In this document: positions 7,153-15,242 of the stretch, piece by piece | Layout: the number at the start of each line of letters is the position of its first letter | Numbering within the stretch: position 1 is the stretch's first letter | Assembly: GCA_018609935.1 (NCBI GenBank) | Contig: JAHENH010000031.1 | Span: 1 to 24,687, forward strand | Direction of reading: 5' to 3' | DNA length: 24,687 bases | DNA from: Halobacteriales archaeon | Lineage (GTDB): Archaea > Halobacteriota > Halobacteria > Halorutilales > JAHENH01 | The notes under the pieces: model-generated | Seen by the model: the letters and a program-made list of their open reading frames with translations, nothing else | Databases searched by the model: none | What the model was told of the DNA's origin: nothing | Translations under genes and position numbers: made by a program

Positions 7153-7971
7153 TCAGTTTAAATTCCATAATAAAGAAAAAATCTTATTTTTGATTCCTCC
7201 GTGTATTCCAAATATTTCTTTCATTTCTTCTATATTAAGTTCAAAATCAAATATATCTATGTTTTCTTCAAGGTGTTCTTTAGTACTAGCTTTTGGTATA
7301 GCTACTACATTGTCTTGTTGTATAAGCCATCTTAGTGCCGTTTGAAATTCGTTTTTATTATATCTACCCCCTATCTTTCTTTAATGTTCGGTTTCCATAC
7401 ACTTTTCCTCTTGCTAATGGACTATAAGCAGTAAGACAGATGTCTTTTTTCAAACAGAATTTAAGTAACTTTTCTTGTCTATACATGGGATGATACTTAA
7501 CTTGATTAGTTATTATTGGCGTGCTAGATGCATCCATAGCTTTTTTGTTTGTTCTACTGAAAAATTACTGACTCCTATATAGTTTATTTTATCTTTATCT
7601 TGTAATTTATTCATCTCATGGATATATTCATGTATAGGGACTTTTCTACTAGGAGCGTGAATTAATAAAAGATCAACATAGTTAGTTCTTAATTTTTCTA
7701 AACTATCCATAAAAGATTGGTATAGCTTACCCTTTCCTAGATTTTTTCTTTTAGTTTTTGTCACTATAAAAAGTTTATCTCTCTCAATTCGGGAATTTTC
7801 AATAACTTCCCCTATTTCACTTTCGTTTCCATATAGTTGGGCCGTATCAATATGTCTATATCCTAGGTCCAATGCCTGTTCAACTGTATTTATACATTCG
7901 TTCCCTGTTATCTGTGCAGTACCAAGACCTAAAACTGGAACTTTAACATCTCTAACTACTTCATCATCCAT
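7153..7971 (-). pseudogene. Aldo/keto reductase, broken by two frameshifts
   Basis: Three consecutive frames together read a complete aldo/keto reductase of about 270 residues. Piece 1 (7971 to about 7535) has VPVLGLGTAQ, HIDTAQLYGNE (active-site Asp and Tyr), VTKTKR (Lys), LLLIHAP (His) and IGVSNFS. Piece 2 (about 7535-7380) continues AMDASSTPIITNQVKYHP, then ICLTAYSPLARGKVYGN. Piece 3 (about 7380-7153) continues GGRYNKNEFQTALRWLIQQ, VVAIPKASTKEHLEENI and DFELNIEEM to a natural stop. Both junctions look like loss of one A: in the six-A run rc of 7531-7540, and in the A-rich TTAAAGAAAG near 7376-7384. It lies downstream of the aceA/mcl operon on the same strand. The rest is well conserved, so the breakage is recent, or it reflects homopolymer sequencing error. 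Only piece 1 would be translated as a 152-residue fragment. Confidence 0.88.
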
Positions 7972-8198
7972 AATAGTTAATAACTAAAAAATAATTGTCT
8001 TTTTATTATAAATTTAAATCTTTATATATAAAAAATATTGGTTATTATAGTTTATCTTGTAAGTTAGTAGAAGTATTATTTTTAAAGAAATTAGTTAAAT
8101 TATTGTATCTTGTATAATAGATTAACTATTTTATTCTATATTTATTATAAAATTTCTGAATTTTTGTATATTGTTATGGAATTCAGTTTATTATGTTT

Positions 8199-9110
8199 TT
8201 ATAAGACTCCCGCTTTTTCGGCTTTTTCAACCATGTTTTTAGCCATTTTATGGGTTGCTTCATCTACCATTTCCCCATCAACAGACACTGCTCCTCTTCC
8301 TTCTTCTTGAGCTTTTTGGTATTCCTCTACTATTTTTGAAGCTTTTTTTGCTTCTTCTTCACTTGGTGCAAATATTTTATTAGCGGGATCTATTTGAGAA
8401 GGATGTATAGCCCATTTCCCATCACATCCTAACATAGAAGCATATTTACAGGAATTCCTAAATCCTTCTGTATTATCTATATCAGCGTAAGGACCATCAA
8501 TTGCTTGTAGACCATTTGCTTTAGCAACATGAGCTATTCTTGCAAGTTGGTAATGCCAATAATGTCCTGGATAGCCTTCACCACTGCCTATTGTTAGACT
8601 AGCAGCTCCAACACTTGCTGTATAATCACCAGGTCCGAAAACTAGCGATTCTATTCTGTCACTAGCTACTGCTATTTCCTTTATATTTGTCATTCCCTCA
8701 GCACTCTCTATCTGACATTGGAAACCTATTTCACCTTCCGAAAGTCCATTATTTACTTCTACTTGGGTTAGTAAATTGTCAACTGTTTTTACTACAGAAG
8801 AATGATGGACCATTGGAACCATTATATTATCTACATACTCTCCTGCTTGCTCTATAACTTCTATTATGTCGTTATACCACCATTTAGTGTCAACACCATT
8901 AATTCTGTAACATGGAATTGTATCACTCCAGTCATATTCCTTTAATCCTTCTATAACATTTTCTCTAGCATCTACCTTCTCGTTTGGAGCTACTGCATCC
9001 TCAAGATCTAGGAAAGCTTCATCTGCATCTGATGCAGCAGCGTTCTCTATCATGTTTATATCACTACCAGGCGTCGCTAGCTGTGTTCGTCTTAATTTTA
9101 TTTCGGCCAT
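8199..9110 (-). CDS. HpcH/HpaI-CitE family lyase, malyl-CoA lyase-like
   Basis: This is a TIM-barrel lyase of the CitE/malyl-CoA lyase family, 303 aa. Motifs: FLDLEDAVAPNEK (about 33-45), CYRINGVDTKWW (Arg69, CoA/substrate side), IESAEGM (Glu135) and FGPGDYTAS (Asp162), the last two being the Mg ligands. Then WHYQLARIAHVAKANGLQA, DGPYADI and GKWAIHPSQI, all close to the lyase domain of known malyl-CoA lyases. It could cleave or form L-malyl-CoA or beta-methylmalyl-CoA, or act as a malyl-CoA thioesterase. It starts 34 bases after the isocitrate lyase gene on the same strand, so acetyl-CoA plus glyoxylate condensation is a natural guess. The usual Pro-Lys after the IMxP strand is Pro-Met here (Met100). 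It has about 8 Arg to 18 Lys, like most of the window and unlike its partner. Confidence 0.82.
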   Translation of the reverse strand: MAEIKLRRTQLATPGSDINMIENAAASDADEAFLDLEDAVAPNEKVDARENVIEGLKEYDWSDTIPCYRINGVDTKWWYNDIIEVIEQAGEYVDNIMVPMVHHSSVVKTVDNLLTQVEVNNGLSEGEIGFQCQIESAEGMTNIKEIAVASDRIESLVFGPGDYTASVGAASLTIGSGEGYPGHYWHYQLARIAHVAKANGLQAIDGPYADIDNTEGFRNSCKYASMLGCDGKWAIHPSQIDPANKIFAPSEEEAKKASKIVEEYQKAQEEGRGAVSVDGEMVDEATHKMAKNMVEKAEKAGVL

Positions 9111-9144
9111 ATAGATGAATCTGTTAGTATCTTTTTATTCCTTT

Positions 9145-10146
9145 TTATCCAGAATAGCCTTCAGATTCTTCTAGTCTTCTACTAGCTTCTGAATCAAATT
9201 CTTCTTCTATTTCTTGGTATCTATCAACGAATGAGAGTTCATGATGGCTTTCCGTTGGATGTCCTAGATAACGTTGTTCTAGGTCAAACTGAGCTTTCTC
9301 GTCTTCTTCGGCTAGTTTCTTGAAGTCTTCATATACATGATGGGCTCCAGAGTGTAAAGCGAATAATGTTATAAATATGTATTTATATCCTAGGTCCCCA
9401 AGTTCTTGGAAGGTTAGTGGGTCTTCCTTTTGAGACCATTTAAAGGATGAAGAGTAGTTAAATGCTAGGTCAATATCCGGATGAGTTTCGTGTATTTGTT
9501 CTGAATATCTGACAGCATCTTCTCTAGATGGGTCTGGCATTTCTGGCCATACTAAATCTACCCCAATATCTGCGAACATTCTACCTCTTTCAAGGTGTTC
9601 TTCCCAATCTCCATTAGCGCTTCCATAAGCATCTGTTCTTGCTATAACAACAGTGTCTTCACTTTGTTTAGCATCTATAGCAGCTTCGAATCTGCCTCTT
9701 GCTTCGTCTCTATCTACAATTTGTTTTCCTGCTATGTGTCCGCATCTTTTTGGAGTTACTTGGTCTTCTATGTGTACTGCTGCTACTCCTACTTTTTCGT
9801 ATTCTCTTACAGCTCTCCTGACATTTTGAACTCCTCCATATCCTGTGTCACAGTCAGCTATAACAGGTAGGTCTGTAGCTTCGACTATTCTTTTCGCATT
9901 TTCCACCATCTCCGTCATTGTAACCATCTCTAGGTCAGGGAAACCAAACTGTCCTAGAACTGTAGAATATCCACTCATATAAGCAGCATCGTGACCAGTC
10001 ATTTCAGCCAACCTAGCATCTAGAGCATGATATAATCCGGGAGCAAAAACAAAATCTTGGTTGTCAAGCATCTCACGTAACTCCCTTCCTTTATAATTAT
10101 CTATGTCTCTATATGTGTAATCTCTTTCATCTCTTCTTCCCGCCAT
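9145..10146 (-). CDS. aceA: Isocitrate lyase
   Basis: This enzyme cleaves isocitrate to glyoxylate and succinate, the first step of the glyoxylate bypass. The protein of 333 aa belongs to the short archaeal type. Motifs: [15 protein letters not shown] (about 34-48), [15 protein letters not shown] (about 57-71), metal-site Asp residues in [11 protein letters not shown] (98, 100), HIEDQ (127-128), and the catalytic loop KRCGHIAGK (Cys135, His137). The C-terminal half has [27 protein letters not shown] and [11 protein letters not shown], which read as the haloarchaeal form. 2-methylisocitrate lyase is the main alternative, since it shares KRCGH, but its HRPNK continuation is absent. The gene is visibly richer in G+C than its surroundings and codes about twice as many Arg as Lys, which suggests transfer or strong constraint. 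It is first in an operon with the CitE/Mcl gene. Confidence 0.93.
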   Translation of the reverse strand: MAGRRDERDYTYRDIDNYKGRELREMLDNQDFVFAPGLYHALDARLAEMTGHDAAYMSGYSTVLGQFGFPDLEMVTMTEMVENAKRIVEATDLPVIADCDTGYGGVQNVRRAVREYEKVGVAAVHIEDQVTPKRCGHIAGKQIVDRDEARGRFEAAIDAKQSEDTVVIARTDAYGSANGDWEEHLERGRMFADIGVDLVWPEMPDPSREDAVRYSEQIHETHPDIDLAFNYSSSFKWSQKEDPLTFQELGDLGYKYIFITLFALHSGAHHVYEDFKKLAEEDEKAQFDLEQRYLGHPTESHHELSFVDRYQEIEEEFDSEASRRLEESEGYSG

Positions 10147-10591
10147 TGTTAAATCCGCTACTCACGGCTTCGATTAAAACTTTTCTAATTAGACCAGATT
10201 TTGTTTTTATTCATATGTCCGAAAAAATTCTTTAATCATTAATAATTATTAGATAAATGTTGAAAATTAATTTCAAATCATGCTAGAACTATTGAAGATA
10301 CTTTAATAATAACTAAAAACAATAATTTATCCCTTTTAATTAATCTAATTTATATTTTAAACTAAAAATAAATTATATAGTAGGTTATTTAAAAAAAACA
10401 AGGAAAATATAGTAATACTTAAAAATACATCTAAATTATTTATAATTTTTATTAATAAAGTTTATAGTATATAACAATAGATAAAAGACACATAAAATCT
10501 AATTATTAACTACAATACACTAAAAATACACCACATAATAAATAACTATAAATTAAAATAATCAATAAAAACTATAACTCAATTAAAATAG
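10147..10591. other. 445-base A+T-rich spacer between divergent genes
   Basis: It separates aceA (minus) from the DUF99 gene (plus). Apart from the aceA TATA candidate it is almost pure A+T with short A and T runs. I saw no ORF, RNA-like structure or clear inverted repeat. Both promoters must lie here. Confidence 0.6.
10173..10180 (-). promoter_or_regulatory. Candidate TATA box for aceA
   Basis: On the minus strand GTTTTAAT is centred about 30 bases before the aceA ATG (10146). This would start transcription at or just before the ATG, giving a leaderless message. The bases between it and the ATG are unusually G+C-rich for a spacer here. No Shine-Dalgarno is visible. Confidence 0.45.
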
Positions 10592-11167
10592 ATGAAAAAA
10601 GGTATCCGAATACTTGGAATAGCAGAAAGCTATCAAGACAAAAAATCTAATATTGCCGGCATAGTTATGAGAAAAGATCTAATAATAGATGGTTTTGAAT
10701 TCGGACACATTAAAGTAGGAAAACTAGATGCTACAAAAACAATAATAAACCTATATAAAAGAATAAATAGAGACGATATTCATATAATAATGATTTCAGG
10801 ATTAGCCCTGGCATGGTATAACATAGTAGATATCCAAAAAATAAATAAAAAAATAAATATACCAATAATATCAGTTACCTATGAAGAAAGTGAAGGACTA
10901 ACAAAACATATAAAAAAAGAATTTAAACAACAAGAAAAACAAAAAAGGCTAAATATATATAACAGACAACCTAAAAGAACCAAGATAAATTTATCAAAAC
11001 AAAAAAACGGCTATATACGCTATATAGATATAAAACAAAACAGAGCCGAAAAACTAGTAAAAAACTTAACTAAACAAGGAAAAAAACCTGAACCACTTAG
11101 AGTTGCAAAACTAGCTGCACGCGCATATTCAAAAAATAAGAAGATCCAAACAGAAAATCAAAATTAA
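10592..11167 (+). CDS. DUF99 family protein (endonuclease V-like fold)
   Basis: This 191-residue archaeal protein matches the DUF99/UPF0215 family from end to end. Motifs: KKGIRILGIAESY at the start, then AGIVMRKDLIIDGFEFG, KVGKLDATKTIINLYKRI, DIHIIMISGLALAWYNIVD, IPIISVTYEESEGLTKHI, and the C-terminal KKPEPLRVAKLAARAYS. The family is structurally related to endonuclease V but its role is not established; DNA or RNA processing is an inference. It reads as a single gene with no close partner. The ATG follows A+T-rich DNA without a Shine-Dalgarno, in keeping with leaderless expression. The C-terminal 15 residues are Lys/Gln/Asn-rich and probably disordered. Confidence 0.9.
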   Translation: MKKGIRILGIAESYQDKKSNIAGIVMRKDLIIDGFEFGHIKVGKLDATKTIINLYKRINRDDIHIIMISGLALAWYNIVDIQKINKKINIPIISVTYEESEGLTKHIKKEFKQQEKQKRLNIYNRQPKRTKINLSKQKNGYIRYIDIKQNRAEKLVKNLTKQGKKPEPLRVAKLAARAYSKNKKIQTENQN

Positions 11168-11264
11168 TATCCTAAATACAATCCTCTGATATAAAATATA
11201 GTTCTATGGAAGAAATCAATACTGAAATAAATTTAGATCTTACTTTTCAACGTTATACATAATA

Positions 11265-11678
11265 TCATTTGTCTTTTCGTACTTTTTTTAAAAAATTAAC
11301 CCATCTCTCATAATCCTTTTTTTCCTTTCTTTTAATTTTTTTATTTATATCTATATCCTCGCTAGACTTATTTAAAATAGTAAGAGCTCTTTCAATACCA
11401 GAAATCCTTTCTACAATATCTAGACCCTCATCATAACTTATTTTACCTTCTTTAAGAGTATTATACAGATCCTTTTTCTCATCTTTCAATTTATTTTCCA
11501 ACTCATATATAAAATCACCATCCAGGTCATCTTTTAGGTCACTAAATATCAAATTTCTTAAATTAATATTCTCACCTTGAACTTCTATAGTTTCAGGTAT
11601 TTCAGATCCTAAAGAAGCTGAATCTTTTTCCACTTTTGCTAATAAACTTTTTCTTTCATATTCTTTCATAAATACCAC
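11265..11678 (-). CDS. Small conserved protein, DUF5788-like
   Basis: This small helical protein of 137 aa has a conserved N-terminal block, MKEYERKSLLAKVEK, then IPETIEVQGENINLRNLIF. The C-terminal half is strongly charged with heptad-like spacing: GKISYDEGLDIVERISGIERALTIL, then a Lys-rich stretch ending RWVNFLKKVRKDK. The pattern resembles haloarchaeal DUF5788 from memory; that assignment is tentative and the function is unknown. Two starts are possible: ATG 11678 (MVFMKEY) or ATG 11669 (MKEY). The second matches the conserved N-terminus better. Downstream, on the same strand, there is nothing close. Confidence 0.75.
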   Translation of the reverse strand: MVFMKEYERKSLLAKVEKDSASLGSEIPETIEVQGENINLRNLIFSDLKDDLDGDFIYELENKLKDEKKDLYNTLKEGKISYDEGLDIVERISGIERALTILNKSSEDIDINKKIKRKEKKDYERWVNFLKKVRKDK

Positions 11679-11784
11679 AGCTGAGATGTCTTAGCTTAAT
11701 AAAATAATAATAGACAAAATTATTTTAAGGTAACCACTTTGCCAACTATGACATTCTCTATGTCCTAAGTACGAAGTTTTCCTG

Positions 11785-12930
11785 TATCTACATACCAGCT
11801 TAGAGATACAACGATAAAGCATCCCCAGAGGTGACGTTTCCATGGTGTCAGAAGAGTTACACTCCAGCATACTGTGTCTACAAATACTATAATCTTATCA
11901 AAAATATTCTATAGATGTATTTAGATCATGATTTATCTTTAAACTATACACACTACATTTATGGGTATATCCGGATAGATCAATATCCACGTTATTATTA
12001 CAACCAAGATTAGAACAATCTCTTATATGTATCTTACCAACCAACCACTAATACTTACTTACGAACTTATAACTGCATAAATAACCATAAAAACAAACTC
12101 ATTCAATACATGATTAGGAATATGTAGATTAAGTTTCGATGACTAACGTTCAGATAAACTCCTACTGTCTAAGCCCTCAAAAACTATCACATCATAAATT
12201 GTCAACATATATAGTGGACAGTTTATATAGAAAGTCAAAACTTGTGTTCCTAAACTTCTTATGTACTTTTGATAAAATAATGTTTTTTTGTTTTTCTAAT
12301 TATTTATTTTCCTTTACTTTTCTTGATAGCTTCTTTTGTTCTCTACATAACCTGTTTCCACTTATCTTTTATTAGTTATTTTAAATCATTTATTTTTCTA
12401 TCAGTACTATACTTAAGAAAACTGGACACATTTAAATCAAGATCTACAATATTTGAGTCTACTCTAACTAGTTTTTATCAGGCCTTACTAATTTAAGACT
12501 TAATATTAGTTTCCAATCATTTTTACTATATCTTTTTATTATTCCTTTGATGTTTTTAACATCTTCTGGTATTTGTCAGTGAAGGTTTATTGGTATGTTC
12601 TCTATCTTGCTTAGATGTATGTATTCTTCTTTTTGGTTTACTTTAAATCCTGACTTTTTGTACTCTATACTGTTTATACTTTTATTGTCTGCTGGACAAG
12701 TTTTGAATGTCCGTTTTGAGCTCTGTGTTTGACTTTTGTTTCCACATTGGTAGTTTTTTCCGGATTTCATATTTTGAAATCCACACAAACGAATTGTTGA
12801 ATTTTTCTGAAACTTTGTTATAGATGCCTTTTTTGTATCTAGAAATTTTTCTATAACTGTCATGTACTCCTTTTTGTAGAATTAAAGCCACACTTGAATA
12901 AGAATTTCTATTTCTATGCCTTTATTTCAT
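11785..12930 (-). pseudogene. tnpB: Decayed IS605-family tnpB (RNA-guided nuclease relic)
   Basis: No single ORF spans this stretch, but the minus strand reads TnpB piece by piece in the right order. From ATG 12930: MK, stop, then a Ser/Tyr-rich start with DSYRKISRYKKGIYNKVSEK and RKKLPMWKQKSNTELK. In the next frame: VIEKFLDTKKASITKFQK, TFKTCPADNKSINSIEYKK, SGFKVNQKEEYIHLSKIENI. A TGA sits where Arg is expected (INLH-stop-QIPEDVK), then NDWKLILSLKLVRPDKN. Around 12470-12300: VDSNIVDLDLNVSSFLKYS, EAIKKSKGK. Around 12290-12200: KVHKKFRNTSFDFLYKLS, VDNL. Around 12025-11955: the zinc-finger/RuvC-III region CSNLGCNNNVDIDLSGYTHK and KCS, then NHDLNTSIEYF. The C-terminal tail resembles the ...TPVETSPL ends of archaeal TnpB. 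There are many stops and frameshifts, so it is certainly inactive. No tnpA (Y1 transposase) is seen. Confidence 0.88.
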
Positions 12931-13152
12931 TATATAATATTATTATAATTTTATAGCTTAAATACATTAGTGCGGATAAGGAGATTCATAAATACTCTCC
13001 CTGAATGAAAAAGTCCTATTTTTCCCTATACTAACCAAAAAACAAATAAATTATCTAAGGATTTAATTAACTTATTTCAATTCAAATGTGATATATAATA
13101 GGAAAAGTATGAATTAATAAAGATTTTAGGATAATAAAACCTGTTTTCCCTT

Positions 13153-14055
13153 ATGGAATGTGAAGAGTGTGGGGAAAAAACAACTATGCCATATGAATGC
13201 AGTTTTTGTGGCAAAAACTATTGTTCTGAACATAGACTACCAGAAAACCATTCTTGTATGGGGCTCTCCTCTTATGAAAAAAATATAAGAAAAGAAGGTA
13301 AGCTATATAAAGGATCAAATAAAGAAAAAACACGAAAAACAGGTATTACATCAAAAATTAACAAAATAAAAAGAAATATATCTTTATATTTTAATAATAA
13401 TGTAACATTCTTCTTTTTAACTTTAATAGTTATAGTCTATATATTCCAACTATTTACATTAATAACTTTTGGCGGTGAAATACACAACAAAATTTTTACA
13501 TTTAGTACTGAAAATCCATTTTATATTTGGACCTGGATAATATCTATATTCTCTCATGCACCACCTCCAAACTTTGGACATATATTCATAAATGGACTTG
13601 TTTTATTTTTCTTTGGAACAGTGTTAGAACAACATATTGGGAGTAAAAGATTCTTCTATTTGTTTATAATAACAGGTATAATAGCAGGAATAACCCAAAT
13701 CTCTATAGCAATTATTACAAATACAACAATCAGAGTTTTAGGAGCGTCAGGAGCTATAATGGCTGTTCTGGGAACCCTTACTATCTTAAATCCAAATTTA
13801 CGAGTGTATCTATGGTTCTTTATTCCAGTACCGTTATGGATAATCACAATATTCTATGCAATTATAGACATAACAGCCCTTTCAATAGCTGGACCAGGAG
13901 CAGGAAGTGTAGCTAGATTAGCTCATCTTTCCGGTCTAGCCTTAGGTTTATTATACGGTCAGAAATTGAAAAAAGAAGGAATCTCACTAAAACAAAAAAT
14001 GAAAATAGGAGACGGGGGTCCAGGAGGCGGAGGGTCTGGAGGAAAATTCCCCTAA
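13153..14055 (+). CDS. AN1 zinc finger-rhomboid intramembrane serine protease
   Basis: This is a membrane protease that cleaves transmembrane substrates. The N-terminus is an AN1-type zinc finger (residues 3-35): CEEC, CSFC, then C24, H27, H33 and C35 in the family spacing. A basic linker (about 45-78, many Lys) leads to a rhomboid domain of six or so membrane segments from about residue 82 to 272. Landmarks: the HIFINGLVLFFFG helix with a conserved His and Asn, the nucleophile in GASGA (Ser199), and the partner His258 in AHLSGLALG. The tail is cytoplasmic, Gly-rich (GDGGPGGGGSGGKF) and flexible. Haloarchaea have the same fusion; Haloferax volcanii RhoII is an AN1-rhomboid linked to S-layer glycosylation. 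It stands alone, with the tnpB relic upstream. Confidence 0.95.
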   Translation: MECEECGEKTTMPYECSFCGKNYCSEHRLPENHSCMGLSSYEKNIRKEGKLYKGSNKEKTRKTGITSKINKIKRNISLYFNNNVTFFFLTLIVIVYIFQLFTLITFGGEIHNKIFTFSTENPFYIWTWIISIFSHAPPPNFGHIFINGLVLFFFGTVLEQHIGSKRFFYLFIITGIIAGITQISIAIITNTTIRVLGASGAIMAVLGTLTILNPNLRVYLWFFIPVPLWIITIFYAIIDITALSIAGPGAGSVARLAHLSGLALGLLYGQKLKKEGISLKQKMKIGDGGPGGGGSGGKFP

Positions 14056-14153
14056 AATAAATAAAATATATAAAGAGAAAGAAAGAATCTATTTTATATT
14101 ATATAAACGTAAATCAGGTCTTTAATTTCAGAAAATAAAATATTTAAATATAT

Positions 14154-14864
14154 CTATAGATTGGAATAGTAGTTAGATAGTTTTAGATTATCTCTGTTTT
14201 CATTAGCTATTTTGTTAACTATTAATTTCTTTTCTTCCGCTTTCTCAGGCTCATCATGTTTTAGGCAGTTATATATTGCTAAATTTCTAGCTATTTCAAA
14301 AAGAATATCCTTTTCTCTACCACCTATTTCTATTGCAGCTCTATATAAACTTAGAAAACCACCACAATTAGTTTTAAGATCTTTTCTATCAATCCCTTCA
14401 TTAATTTTCTTATTTTTCTCCAAATCTATATTTTCAGTCTCTATATCTATATTAAGAGAGCTAGCTCTAGTTGCTCCAAATTTATTTATAACCTCAGTCA
14501 CAATTCTGTGATGATCAATAAGTTTTTCAAAACCTAAAGTAATCAAAAGGTCAGCTGCTATTAATAGAAAATCTTCTGTTATAGGTTCATAGTCTACCTT
14601 TTTCCAAGAATTACTATCAACTATTTCTTTGGTAGTTTTCAATCCAACAAATAAAAGTTGTAAACCAGTAGCTTCATTTATTCTACCACCTGCAGATACA
14701 CATAAAAAACCTGGAGACATCTCAGAACTTTCAATTAATTCCTCCAATATATTTTGAAGACTCTCCTGATCTATATCGTTAATACATTTATGTATCCCCT
14801 TATTTAATAATTTAGAGACTTCGTCAATACTATATTCGATATTTCTAGTATAATCTTCACTCAT
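14154..14864 (-). CDS. Conserved helical protein, DUF7114-like
   Basis: This 236-residue protein is largely helical. Distinct blocks are SSEMSPGFLCVSAGGRINEATGLQLLFVGLKTTKEIV (about 46-83, read as two parts), then DFLLIAADLLITLGFEKLIDHHRIVTEVINKFGATRA. This arrangement is like that of isoprenoid synthase-type helical bundles, but no DDxxD motif is visible, so catalysis of that kind is unlikely. It resembles haloarchaeal DUF7114 proteins from memory; that is tentative. Its ATG directly follows the TAA of the upstream small gene with no base between, so they are co-transcribed and probably translationally coupled. Function unknown. Confidence 0.7.
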   Translation of the reverse strand: MSEDYTRNIEYSIDEVSKLLNKGIHKCINDIDQESLQNILEELIESSEMSPGFLCVSAGGRINEATGLQLLFVGLKTTKEIVDSNSWKKVDYEPITEDFLLIAADLLITLGFEKLIDHHRIVTEVINKFGATRASSLNIDIETENIDLEKNKKINEGIDRKDLKTNCGGFLSLYRAAIEIGGREKDILFEIARNLAIYNCLKHDEPEKAEEKKLIVNKIANENRDNLKLSNYYSNL

Positions 14865-15242
14865 TTAAAGAGATCTTTTAAGTTCAGCTATTGCATCAGT
14901 TAGTTCCATAGTAATTTCTTTAGCATCATAAATAGATTTCGCTATATTATTTAAATTATCTATTTCTCCTTCCATATGATTTATAAATTCCTCATCAAAA
15001 GCATCAGCCCTTTTTCCCACTTCAAACCATTTTATCGCTTCTCTTAGGTATTCCTCATTTTCAACTTCAATATCAGACTTAAAAGAATTAAGTATTCCAA
15101 CTATGTTTTCCCCTTTCACCTCCATAATCGAAGTAGAATCAGGTAGTGAAGAACGAAAAGCTTCTATCGAGTCTTCTACCTTTCTCTCAATCTCTTCCGA
15201 AGCCTCAGAAAAAAGTCCCTCATCATCTAAAGAAGCTTCCAT
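14865..15242 (-). CDS. Small acidic helical protein, DUF5790-like
   Basis: This 125-residue acidic protein starts MEASLDDEGLFSEASEEIERK, followed by VEDSIEAFRSSLPDSTSIMEVKGENIVGILNSFK, then REAIKWFEVGKRADAFDEEFINHMEGEI, and a C-terminal helix ending IAELKRSL. Heptad-like spacing suggests a coiled coil in the C-terminal 50 residues. The pattern (LFxEAxEE..., GILNxxK, GKRADAFD) resembles haloarchaeal DUF5790 as I remember it; tentative. It is first in a two-gene unit with the DUF7114-like gene. Function unknown. Confidence 0.72.
   Translation of the reverse strand: MEASLDDEGLFSEASEEIERKVEDSIEAFRSSLPDSTSIMEVKGENIVGILNSFKSDIEVENEEYLREAIKWFEVGKRADAFDEEFINHMEGEIDNLNNIAKSIYDAKEITMELTDAIAELKRSL

Noticed and set aside
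7139..7345. Plus-strand ORF of 68 codons
   Set aside because: It is antisense to the C-terminal piece of the broken aldo/keto reductase, which reads clearly on the minus strand.
12139..12891. ORFs of 69-95 codons on both strands in the large gap
   Set aside because: The two minus-strand ORFs are fragments of the decayed tnpB in different frames, and the plus-strand ORF at 12139-12375 is the reverse complement of another part of it. None is a real gene.
12980..13000. Hairpin GGAGA/TCTCC as a possible IS605 left-end structure
   Set aside because: A five-base stem with an 11-base loop at a plausible place is not enough, since the tnpB relic has no partner end to compare.
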